A DNA stretch of 24,160 nt from Dehalococcoidia bacterium. Lineage in GTDB: Bacteria > Chloroflexota > Dehalococcoidia > SAR202 > UBA11138. Shown piece by piece: positions 14,335 through 21,278 of this stretch. The notes under the pieces were generated by a model that was not told the DNA's origin, did not search any database, and worked only from the letters and a program-made list of their open reading frames with translations. Every line of letters starts with the position of its first letter. The first letter of the stretch is position 1. Made by a program: the position numbers and the translations under genes. The stretch is from the NCBI GenBank assembly GCA_012270665.1, contig JAAXHY010000522.1, positions 1 to 24,160 on the forward strand. Direction: 5' to 3'.

Positions 14335-14958
14335 CTATCTAAGCCTCCGATAACGGTCCAGGTCGGACAACAACTGGTCGGACATACCTTCCCACAACTG
14401 AATGTCGTCGGGTACCGTCACGAGTCCATCCTGGCTCACGTACACGCCATTGCCGTATTGGAGCAGGTATAGGGGATCTGCGTCTGAGACCCAATAGTAA
14501 GCATCGTGGCGAAACGATACCGCCCACCATGTCTCATAAAGCTCGCGACCTGTCACCGGCGGAAAGAGAAGGAACCGGAGCAAGGTCTCTTCAGAGGCGG
14601 GGAATGCTCTGAGGCCATGTTCCTGGCACCACCGCTCGAATATGGGCCAGTGTTCGACTGAACGCCGGAACTGTCGCTTGTGAGACTTATCTGAAGCCGG
14701 GTCTCTTCTCCACATCCGTGGAAAACCATACTCGTCCAATTCAGTCACCGGTGGCTGGCGATGCGACGGTCTCAAGAGACAGAGGACACGATGCGACTTT
14801 TCTCGTATGAACCTCGCGGCAAGGGTCGTGGCGCTCAGAAGACGGCGTAGCGGGCTGCCGGTTCTTGCCCAGTCCTTGCGTACCAGCAACCTCGCGGGCG
14901 AGGCATACTGACACGACTCTCGACCGGCATGATCGTCCCCTCCATTCAGCGAGTGCAT
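14335..14958 (-). CDS. Hypothetical protein, possible tyrosine-recombinase N-terminal (core-binding) fragment
   Basis: A 207-residue ORF using the ATG at 14958, which overlaps the upstream ORF by 13 bases; the frame is open back to 15087. The N-terminal 100 residues are arginine-rich and unrecognised. From about residue 110 the pattern WPIFERWCQEHGLRAFPASE and ETLLRFLLFP resembles the SAM-like core-binding domain of phage-type integrases (F-x-x-WC-x-x-x-G-x-x-x-x-PAS-x-x-x-x-x-x-FL). No catalytic R, H-x-x-R or Y region follows, so it is at most a truncated recombinase. Function unknown; whether it is translated is uncertain. Confidence 0.35.
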   Translation of the reverse strand: MHSLNGGDDHAGRESCQYASPARLLVRKDWARTGSPLRRLLSATTLAARFIREKSHRVLCLLRPSHRQPPVTELDEYGFPRMWRRDPASDKSHKRQFRRSVEHWPIFERWCQEHGLRAFPASEETLLRFLLFPPVTGRELYETWWAVSFRHDAYYWVSDADPLYLLQYGNGVYVSQDGLVTVPDDIQLWEGMSDQLLSDLDRYRRLR

Positions 14959-15347
14959 TCTATTTTGCCACGCTGCCAGTACTGTGCGTTTTGGGCGGAG
15001 GATGTGTATGTGTAAGTGAGGTCGTTCGGCACTATGAGCGCGTGGTCGGCCACTACCCTGTAGTTGTAGAAGGTTCCCCTCTCGCATCGCCAGTTAATGT
15101 GCGCTCGCATCCAAGTCGCGTAACAAGTAGTGCTATAAGGGCCTTGGTTTGCGGTCGGGCATGAGGAGTATGCCGTCTCTATCTTTTTCCAACCTCTCCA
15201 ACTGGAACGATAAAGGGTCTGCTTTACAGTCCAGAGAGTGCCAGCGGGCGGCGCAACATCACAGTTAGTCTCCGAAAAGCTCTGAGATGATACAAGAGGG
15301 ACTTCCGATTCTGCAAGAGAGTCAACAGAAAGCCAGGGCAATCGCAT
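14946..15347 (-). CDS. Hypothetical protein, aromatic and cysteine-containing, unknown
   Basis: A 133-residue ORF rich in W, Y, T and S with five cysteines (e.g. NCDVAPP, SSCPTAN, TTCYATW, WRCERGTFYNYR), a composition seen in secreted beta-sheet proteins. There is no signal peptide: the N-terminus is MRLPWLSVDSLAESE, and a stop lies six codons upstream. The start codon lies inside the right-hand half of a 15-bp inverted repeat, so an upstream segment may once have supplied a different N-terminus. No family is recognised. Its 3' end overlaps the next ORF by 13 bases. Confidence 0.35.
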   Translation of the reverse strand: MRLPWLSVDSLAESEVPLVSSQSFSETNCDVAPPAGTLWTVKQTLYRSSWRGWKKIETAYSSCPTANQGPYSTTCYATWMRAHINWRCERGTFYNYRVVADHALIVPNDLTYTYTSSAQNAQYWQRGKIECTR

Positions 15348-15485
15348 TCTCCGGACCTGTTGCTATATGCCCGTTGTCAGCATAGTTGGGGCCTCACTCG
15401 GACAAAGCTGTCACAGTCGCCCACTGAATTGGACTGGTCCCAAACAAGCGCGTCAATAGGCCATTACCCCGAGAATGCGATTGCC
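15337..15485. repeat. 119-bp segment flanked by perfect 15-bp inverted repeats
   Basis: GGCAATCGCATTCTC at 15337-15351 is the exact reverse complement of GAGAATGCGATTGCC at 15471-15485. The 119 bases between contain, on the minus strand, TTGACG and TCCAAT 17 bases apart (a moderate promoter pointing at the 14946-15347 ORF). The size and layout resemble invertible promoter switches, though a plain inverted duplication would look the same. Confidence 0.6.
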
Positions 15486-15498
15486 TGAACAGAAAGGA

Positions 15499-15516
15499 GA
15501 CAATTTCAGAAGTGGA
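15499..15516 (+). repeat. Direct repeat, right copy, bounding the islet
   Basis: Second identical copy of GACAATTTCAGAAGTGGA, 20 bases beyond the end of the isomerase gene. See the left copy at 13878-13895. Confidence 0.65.
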
Positions 15517-15536
15517 TTAGAATCTGACCGAATCTC

Positions 15537-16460
15537 TTAGTCCTCCAATTCGGCGAGAATATCCTTCACGTAGTCAACGCTTCGCTTGTCCTTGTGGAGT
15601 TGGTCGCCGGTGTTGGTTCCTTCGAGAGCGAAGTAGCCGTCATACCCGGCGTCCACCATCGCGGAGAGTGCGAATCGGTAGTCAATGTCGCCGTCCGGGA
15701 GAGGGGTGCGGATGAAGTACGAGTGGTTGAGCTCGGGGATGTGGACGCGCTGGAGACTCTTGCAGTGCCAATACTTAGAGTGGGGCGCGAGCGCGACGAT
15801 GCACTCTTCCATCGTCTCTTCGGGTTCCTCGTATGTCCAGAGGACATTGCCCAGATCGGGGTTGGCGAACACGTTGGGGCTGTTGGTCAGTTCGAGCAGG
15901 TGGAGTGTTGACCAGGAGTTGTCGGCTATGGAGTGCTGGTGGACCTCGATGGTGATGTTGATGCCGTGGTCCCCGGCAACCGCGCCAACTTCTCTCAGCG
16001 CGTTGGCGGCGCGAACGAAGTCGTCCTCGGTGGCGAGCGCGCTAGAGCCGTGCGAGGAAGGCTCACCGCTTGGCCCTGTATCGAGGGTGGCGTCGCGCGG
16101 CGGGGTACCGAGCGCGGTGTTCACCACTCCGACGCCCGTCCACCCGGCTATCTCGACAGCCTTCTCGAGACGCTTGCGGTTTTCAGCGGCGACGTTGGGC
16201 TGACTCAGGCCGCCTCCCGCGCGTATGGCGACGCAGGGAGTTCCGGCGTCTTCGAGAGTGGACTGGAACTCGGTAGCGGTCTTCTCCGTGGCGTCGAAGC
16301 CTCCAAATGCCTCGAAGCCAAGCTCGATGCCATCGAAGCCGATGTCGTTGACTCGACCGAGGTACTCGGTGCGAGTCTTGGGGTCATCGGGAATGTTCCA
16401 GGCCGCGCCCGCCATGAAGGGGTAGAAGGTTCCTCGTCTGAATGCGTATGCGATTTTCAT
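15537..16460 (-). CDS. Sugar phosphate isomerase/epimerase (xylose-isomerase-like TIM barrel)
   Basis: I use the ATG at 16460 (307 residues), with AGAGGAGA 5 bases upstream; the frame continues to 16514 but overlaps the preceding gene. It has the AP-endonuclease-2 TIM-barrel pattern: N-terminal KIAYAFRRGTFYP, strand IGFDGIELGFEAF, metal ligands E in ITIEVHQHS, D in FANPDLGN, H in WHCKS and E in YFALEGTN near the C-terminus. Members isomerise or epimerise keto sugars and inositol derivatives or act as dehydratases; the substrate is not determined. It lies 19 bases after the HEPN-like gene in a minus-strand run. No linked sugar kinase or transporter is next to it. Confidence 0.85.
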   Translation of the reverse strand: MKIAYAFRRGTFYPFMAGAAWNIPDDPKTRTEYLGRVNDIGFDGIELGFEAFGGFDATEKTATEFQSTLEDAGTPCVAIRAGGGLSQPNVAAENRKRLEKAVEIAGWTGVGVVNTALGTPPRDATLDTGPSGEPSSHGSSALATEDDFVRAANALREVGAVAGDHGINITIEVHQHSIADNSWSTLHLLELTNSPNVFANPDLGNVLWTYEEPEETMEECIVALAPHSKYWHCKSLQRVHIPELNHSYFIRTPLPDGDIDYRFALSAMVDAGYDGYFALEGTNTGDQLHKDKRSVDYVKDILAELED

Positions 16461-16479
16461 TTCGTCTCCTCTTTCGTGC

Positions 16480-16866
16480 CTATCCAGGAGATTGATTCGA
16501 GCCGTTTCGGCCATCGTCTGTCATTTCCATCAAACGGGAGACCAGAAGTCTTACCGAGGCTATGGATTCTTGTCGTTCTTCGGATTCCATGAAGCTGTGG
16601 TAGAAGTTGGCGTGGAACTTCTCGGCTACTCCAAATGCGGCGCTTAGGAAAGGGTCGTCGCGTTCTTCAGCGAGTCTTCTGACTGCCACTCTCATCGCAT
16701 TATGAGATCCATACGGCCAGCCGCGCCGCTGGGATACTGCCATAACAGTGTGGGACGCCGCCCCCCACATCTTCTCGGAGGCTTGCAATACGTCTCCGGC
16801 TTCAAATTCTCTGTCAGCCGCTTCGAGGAAGTCTTGGGCTGTCTGTATGTGTTCGTGTATCAGCAT
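16480..16866 (-). CDS. HEPN-like protein of the PaREP1 type
   Basis: A 128-residue all-helical protein. The segment AQDFLEAADREFEAGDVLQA followed by SEKMWGAASHTVMAVSQRRG and, later, AEKFHANFYHSFME is the layout of PaREP1/DUF-type HEPN proteins common in archaea and Chloroflexota. R48 and H55 give an R-x6-H motif (QRRGWPYGSH), compatible with the HEPN RNase signature R-x4-6-H, although many family members are not proven nucleases. GGAG precedes the ATG by 8 bases. It is 62 bases after the Uma2 gene and 19 bases before the isomerase, so co-transcription with both is likely. Confidence 0.6.
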   Translation of the reverse strand: MLIHEHIQTAQDFLEAADREFEAGDVLQASEKMWGAASHTVMAVSQRRGWPYGSHNAMRVAVRRLAEERDDPFLSAAFGVAEKFHANFYHSFMESEERQESIASVRLLVSRLMEMTDDGRNGSNQSPG

Positions 16867-16928
16867 CTGGCGGTCTCCATTGGCTATGAAGCCAGGTTGA
16901 ACGAGTCCTTCGCCGTGCTCACTAGGCG

Positions 16929-17642
16929 CTACTCCTCCCCTCCCATGGCTTCCAGTCGCTTCCTGAGCCTTTCGATTTCCGCTTCGGCCCGGTCGGCGCG
17001 TCGCTCGGCCCGGTCGGCGCGTTCAACATCGTCGGCATGGGTGCGGATGTAGCTCTCGGTCCCGGGGTCGTACCAGCGCAGTTCACCGTACTCCCAGCAT
17101 ACGTACAGCCCCAGGAACTCGCTGTAACCGCGACAGCGATCCTCATCCAGCCACTCTATCTCGATGGGCTGATACGCGCCGTCCACCAGACGGTCTCCGG
17201 CCAGCGCAACGTCGTGATACTCTCCCCCCGACGGGTCGAATCGCCAGTATTCGGACACTCCGTAGGCTTCGTAGTCGCGTCGCTTGGCGGTGTAATCGGT
17301 CTCTCCGGTCGTTGCGGACGCCACCTCCAGCGCGAAGTCCGGGGGCTTTCCCTGCTGCTCTATCGCATAGCCCCACTGTTCGATGATGACCGCGCGGTCA
17401 ACGTTGTCCGCTATCAGAAGGTCGGGTATGCGGACGCCCTGCCTCTGCCCTGGAGTCCAGCCCAGCGGAACCTCTCCAAGAACTATCGTTGTCTGTGGGT
17501 TTCCGAGATACAGTTCCAGCGCGTAGATGTATGAGGGGCGGTAGAGATAGAGGGGATTGTTCATATCGTCGCGCGGTGGAAACTCGGGGAAGCGTTCGAG
17601 TTCGGTGTGTGTTCTGGTGGGAGTAGTCGTCTTGCCGACCAT
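16929..17642 (-). CDS. Uma2-family (DUF820) PD-(D/E)XK nuclease with C-terminal coiled coil
   Basis: A 237-residue protein from the ATG at 17642; a GTG one codon upstream is possible. The nuclease core is visible as VRIPDLLIAD with D74, PPDFALEVAS with E106, and K120 in TDYTAKRRDYEAYGV, then SEYWRFDP. These are the D, E and K of Uma2 restriction-endonuclease-like proteins. The last 40 residues (from about 205; DDVERADRAERRADRAEAEI) form a charged coiled coil that probably serves oligomerisation or partner binding. Uma2 proteins are abundant in Chloroflexota and Cyanobacteria, and their biological role is still unclear. A perfect TGATATATCA dyad (17685-17694) lies about 43 bases before the start. 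Confidence 0.88.
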   Translation of the reverse strand: MVGKTTTPTRTHTELERFPEFPPRDDMNNPLYLYRPSYIYALELYLGNPQTTIVLGEVPLGWTPGQRQGVRIPDLLIADNVDRAVIIEQWGYAIEQQGKPPDFALEVASATTGETDYTAKRRDYEAYGVSEYWRFDPSGGEYHDVALAGDRLVDGAYQPIEIEWLDEDRCRGYSEFLGLYVCWEYGELRWYDPGTESYIRTHADDVERADRAERRADRAEAEIERLRKRLEAMGGEE

Positions 17643-17743
17643 CACAGACCTCTCGGGATTGTCGGGTTAGATGTCTTCTGACAATGATATATCATCCATT
17701 GGGTCGTTTGCCGATTTGAGGGAGTCGCGCGCCACCCCGCTCT

Positions 17744-18961
17744 CTACGAAGCCAGCCCGAACGATTCTTGTGCCATATCCACTATATAGCGGCTTATGGA
17801 AAGCGATGAAGTCGCGCCGGGGGATGGGGCGCTCAGGACGTGTATCGCGCCCTCGGTCTGGGCGATGCTGAAGTCTTGTAGCAGCGCGCCGTTGTCGTCA
17901 ACGACCTGGGCGCGGACCCCGGCGCCGGGGGAGTAGAGGTCGTCGCCGGTTACCTCCGGCACCAGGGTCTGGAGAGACTTGACGAACACGGACTTGACAA
18001 GCGAGCGGTACTGCTCGTCAATTCCGGTCTTCCAGTATTTCATTGACATCTTCCAGAAGCCGGGATAGCTGAGGGTGTCCCAGGTGTCGCCGAAGGAGAA
18101 CGAGGTCTTGGTGTATCCCTCGCGCTTCAGGGCGAGCACGGCGTTGGGGCCCGCTTCGACTGAGCCGTCTATCCGCTTGGTGAAGTGGACGCCCAGGAAG
18201 GGCAGCGACGGGTCTGGCACGGGATATATGAGACCATTGACGAGATGGGATCTCTCTGGCCTGATAGAGAAGTATTCCCCCCTGAACGGGATGATGCGCA
18301 CGCCGATTTCCACGTCCATCATGCGCGCGACCTTGTCGGCGTGGAGTCCGGCGCAGTTGATGATGTTTCTGGCGGTGAAGTCGCCCGCGCCTGTCTGGAT
18401 ATCCACGGAGCCGTTGCTCCTGGATATGGAGTGGACCTCGGCGTCCAGAACCAGGTCGCCGCCGTTCTCGCGCATCTCGATGGAGTAGGCTTCTGATACC
18501 TTGGTGAAGTCTATGATGCCGGTGTTGGGGGACCATATCGCCTTGACCCCGGCGACGTGCGGCTCGTGTTCCCTGAGTTCTTCGGGGCCGATGAGTTCGA
18601 GGCCCTCAGCGCCGTTGGCGGTCCCACGGCGGTAGAGTTCTTCGAGTCCGGGGACTTCTGAATCGTTGACCGCGACGATGATCTTGCCGCACATCTCGTA
18701 TTCGACGCCGCGCTCGTCGCAGAACTCCCTCAGCAGCCTGCCGCCGGTGGAGCAGAAGTTGGCCTTCTGCGATCCCGGGGCGTAGTAGATGCCCGCGTGT
18801 ATGACGCCGGAATTGTGCCCCGTCTGGTGCCGCGCTACCTCGGACTCTTTCTCGATGACGACGACCTTCTGGTCGGGATGCTCCTGTGTGAGCCTCATCG
18901 CGGTCGCGAGTCCGATTATGCCGCCGCCGATGACGGCAATGTCGTAGTTTCGGGAGTTCAT
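17744..18961 (-). CDS. lhgO: L-2-hydroxyglutarate oxidase
   Basis: A 405-residue FAD-dependent oxidase of the DAO family. The dinucleotide-binding motif GGGIIGLATA is at 12-21, followed by VVVIEKE, and the LhgO signature HNSGVIHAGIYYAPGSQKAN. Later elements are IINCAGLHADKVAR and FRGEYFS. The enzyme oxidises L-2-hydroxyglutarate to 2-oxoglutarate and passes electrons to the respiratory chain at the membrane; related DAO oxidoreductases differ in the substrate pocket. GAGGAAAT lies 7 bases before the ATG. It is downstream of the peptide permease genes on the same strand but separated by a 247-base gap with a dispersed repeat, so it is probably its own unit. Confidence 0.88.
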   Translation of the reverse strand: MNSRNYDIAVIGGGIIGLATAMRLTQEHPDQKVVVIEKESEVARHQTGHNSGVIHAGIYYAPGSQKANFCSTGGRLLREFCDERGVEYEMCGKIIVAVNDSEVPGLEELYRRGTANGAEGLELIGPEELREHEPHVAGVKAIWSPNTGIIDFTKVSEAYSIEMRENGGDLVLDAEVHSISRSNGSVDIQTGAGDFTARNIINCAGLHADKVARMMDVEIGVRIIPFRGEYFSIRPERSHLVNGLIYPVPDPSLPFLGVHFTKRIDGSVEAGPNAVLALKREGYTKTSFSFGDTWDTLSYPGFWKMSMKYWKTGIDEQYRSLVKSVFVKSLQTLVPEVTGDDLYSPGAGVRAQVVDDNGALLQDFSIAQTEGAIHVLSAPSPGATSSLSISRYIVDMAQESFGLAS

Positions 18962-19021
18962 GTCATTTCCTCGGGGGCGTGTTCTGCGACAGATTTTCCG
19001 TTGCCTGGTAAGCCGAGACGA

Positions 19022-19042
19022 ATTGTATCACAGCGGCACGAT
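19022..19042 (-). promoter_or_regulatory. Extended -10 promoter of lhgO overlapping shared 18-bp motif, copy 2
   Basis: On the minus strand the sequence reads CCGCTGTGATACAAT: TG plus one base, then TACAAT, an extended -10. The adjoining 18 bases (19025-19042) match 17/18 with 1138-1155. A -35 is not clear. Confidence 0.45.
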
Positions 19043-19101
19043 GATGATGGATGGTTGTATGGCGTCAGGATCTTTCATTGTTAGGCGTCACTTGAGTAGT
19101 C

Positions 19102-19140
19102 CGTTCGTGGTGACCCTTCGACAAGCTCAGGATGAACGAG
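19102..19140. repeat. Dispersed intergenic repeat of the TTCGACAAGCTCAGG type
   Basis: TGACCCTTCGACAAGCTCAG, then GATGAACGAG, preceded by CCGTTCGTGG. This is the core of a palindromic intergenic repeat that I know from many bacterial genomes; the outer ends (CGTTCGT / ATGAACG) are inverted. It sits in the 247-base gap between lhgO and the OppC-like gene and has no coding function. Confidence 0.5.
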
Positions 19141-19208
19141 AGATCGGAGACGAAAAGCTCCTGGGTATGGTGTGGGGCAGGGCATTAGCGCCCAAAATCG
19201 CCAGCGCT

Positions 19209-20189
19209 TTAGATCTGTCGCAGCCTTGGATCCCAACGGTCGCGAAGCCAGTCGCCAATGAAGTTGAACGTCAGCACTGTCAGAAAGATAGCCATACCAG
19301 GGAAGAACGCGACCCACCAGGCAGATCCCAGGTACTCGCGTCCGTGTGAGATGTCCGCTCCCCATGAGGGAGTCGGAGGCGGCACTCCGGCCCCAAGGAA
19401 CGAAAGAATGCTCTCGCTCAAGATAGCGCTTCCAACTTGCAGAGTCATGGCGACAACTATGGTGTTCGCCACTGCCGGAAGCAAGTGTTTGTACATGATT
19501 CTGGGAGTGGAAGCTCCGGCCACCCTGGCGAGCGCAAGGTATTCAAAATTCCTTACCTGAAGCGTCTGTCCTCGGACCAGACGCGCGATGCCCGTCCAAC
19601 TCGCAAGCGCTAGAACCAGAACAATCACTATGAACGACTGTCCCAAAACGATTACGATTGAAATGGCGACTATGATGTATGGCAGCGCGGTGAAGACGTC
19701 GGTCGCGCGCATGATTATCTCGTCAACCAGACCGCCGTAGTAGCCCGCTACCAGCCCGAGGGTAGCGCCGACGACGGCGCCGCAGACAATCGCGATTGAG
19801 GCGAAAGTCAGTGAGATGCGCGCGCCGTATATCATTCTGCTCAACAGGTCGCGGCCGAGTTGGTCCGCGCCTAGGACAAAGTTGTACACCTTCCGATCAG
19901 GGCCGAGAGGAATCCCATTCGTGTTGCAGGACTGGAACTTGTTGCTTCGCTGGCCCGCCTCACAGGGCGGATACCACGCCGGAGAAGCGAGAACCGCTCT
20001 GAGCTGGTCCTCCACTGGGTTATGAGGCGCGAGAAGAGGGGCGAAGATCGCGCAGATGACGAGCGCCGCGAGAATGAAGAACGGTATCAGGGGCCACCTG
20101 CGGAGAACATACAGGGTATCCCTGAGCCGGGTTGATTTCCCGGGTTCTACAAGTTCGGAAACGGTGTGCCACCTGGCTTTATTGGTCAA
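19209..20189 (-). CDS. ABC transporter permease, DppC/OppC-like
   Basis: A 326-residue membrane protein with an N-terminal OppC_N-like segment (PLIPFFILAALVICAIFAPL), then a polar periplasmic loop holding paired cysteines (PPCEAGQRSNKFQSCN). The motif GADQLGRDLLSRMIYGARIS and the EAA loop EYLALARVAGASTPRIMYKH are those of the C subunit of di/oligopeptide importers. About six membrane segments are visible. It pairs with the DppB-like permease encoded 11 bases upstream and with the large lipoprotein. No ATPase gene follows; lhgO is next. Confidence 0.93.
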   Translation of the reverse strand: MTNKARWHTVSELVEPGKSTRLRDTLYVLRRWPLIPFFILAALVICAIFAPLLAPHNPVEDQLRAVLASPAWYPPCEAGQRSNKFQSCNTNGIPLGPDRKVYNFVLGADQLGRDLLSRMIYGARISLTFASIAIVCGAVVGATLGLVAGYYGGLVDEIIMRATDVFTALPYIIVAISIVIVLGQSFIVIVLVLALASWTGIARLVRGQTLQVRNFEYLALARVAGASTPRIMYKHLLPAVANTIVVAMTLQVGSAILSESILSFLGAGVPPPTPSWGADISHGREYLGSAWWVAFFPGMAIFLTVLTFNFIGDWLRDRWDPRLRQI

Positions 20190-20200
20190 CTAAGCGCCCC

Positions 20201-21151
20201 TCACGTGTATCGGATTCTGGGATCTATGAGCGCGTAAAGTATGTCGAGTACGAACAGCGCCGCGACTATTAACAGGGTCAGCGCCAGCACCGCGGCGGTT
20301 ACCACTGGAAAATCAATGTTCAAGACTGCCTGGTATACCATGAATCCCAAGCCAGGCCATGAGAACACGGCCTCAGTGACGACAGCGCCGCTGACAAATC
20401 CCGCGAGAATCAGCACAGAGACGGTCAGTGGGGGAATCAAAGCGTTGCGAAAGGCGTGCTTCCACACTACGGCGGTAGATCCCACGCCTTTGGCGCGAGC
20501 CAGCTTCACGAATTCGGAGTCCAGTACCTCCAACATGGAAGATCGCACTAGTCGAAGCACAGTCGCCGACGCCAGCCACCCCAAGGTGACAGTCGGCATG
20601 ACGTAGAACTTGAGCCGCTCTGGCCAATCAGTGCCGTGTCCCCTGGTTCCGGCGGGAAGCCAATCCAGGTTTACCGCGAATAGCAGGATGAGCATGATGC
20701 CAAGCCAGAACGGCGGCAACGCCTGGCCGAAGAGCGCGAAAGTCCTGGCGATGATGTCCCAAATCGAGCCGCGCTTCACGGCCGAGAGAACTCCGAGGGG
20801 AATGCCGGTAATGAATACGAACAGGGCGGCGCAGAACCCGAGTTGAAGGCTGGCCGGCGCGAACTGCATGATCATCTCGTTCGCGGGCTGGCCCGTCTTC
20901 ATCGAAAGGCCGAAGTCTTGATGGACGACCAGGTTCCAGAGCCAGATGAAGTATTGGTGGACGAGCGATTTATCCAGGTGAAGCCTCTCGCCCCACGCCT
21001 CCCATATCTCAGGCGACGAAGCGTAGCCGACGTTGAGCATCAAGGAACGAGGATCTCCCCCGGAGAAGCGGGAAAGAGCGAAAACTATGAGAGTCGAGGA
21101 GATTACTGATATGACGACGAAGATAAGTCGCCGTATTATGAAGACCTTCAT
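20201..21151 (-). CDS. ABC transporter permease, DppB/OppB-like
   Basis: A 316-residue permease. The N-terminal membrane segment (IFVVISVISSTLIVFALSRF) is followed by GDPRSLML and the extracellular LHLDKSLVHQYFIWLWNLVV, then QDFGLSMKTGQPANE, all typical of DppB/OppB. The EAA coupling motif is EFVKLARAKGVGSTAVVWKH. Six membrane segments can be counted. It lies after a strong hairpin at 21201-21230 and directly before the OppC-like gene (11 bases). Confidence 0.93.
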   Translation of the reverse strand: MKVFIIRRLIFVVISVISSTLIVFALSRFSGGDPRSLMLNVGYASSPEIWEAWGERLHLDKSLVHQYFIWLWNLVVHQDFGLSMKTGQPANEMIMQFAPASLQLGFCAALFVFITGIPLGVLSAVKRGSIWDIIARTFALFGQALPPFWLGIMLILLFAVNLDWLPAGTRGHGTDWPERLKFYVMPTVTLGWLASATVLRLVRSSMLEVLDSEFVKLARAKGVGSTAVVWKHAFRNALIPPLTVSVLILAGFVSGAVVTEAVFSWPGLGFMVYQAVLNIDFPVVTAAVLALTLLIVAALFVLDILYALIDPRIRYT

Positions 21152-21200
21152 GCCATGCGCTCCCGACCGTAGCGGCTATAATAGATATGGACAACTCTAT

Positions 21201-21230
21201 CGCCGCCCGGGTCTTTCTGCCCGGGCGGCG
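21201..21230 (-). terminator. Strong hairpin between binding-protein and permease genes
   Basis: CGCCGCCCGGG and CCCGGGCGGCG form a perfect 11-bp GC stem with an 8-base loop. No U-tract follows on the minus strand. In Opp/Dpp operons such a stem protects the binding-protein mRNA or lowers read-through into the permeases; that is the likely role. Confidence 0.7.
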
Positions 21231-21278
21231 ATGCTATATCAACCTATCAGGCCGCGCCGCGCGCCTCTTGGCGGGAAT

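Noticed and set aside
18960..19349. Plus-strand open frame between lhgO and the OppC-like gene
   Set aside because: It runs through a dispersed repeat and antisense to the permease gene; no motif or ribosome-binding site.
21201..21230. Intrinsic terminator ending the lipoprotein transcript
   Set aside because: The stem is strong but no U-tract follows on the minus strand; a stabilising or attenuating hairpin within the operon is more likely. It is listed as a terminator-class hairpin with that caveat.
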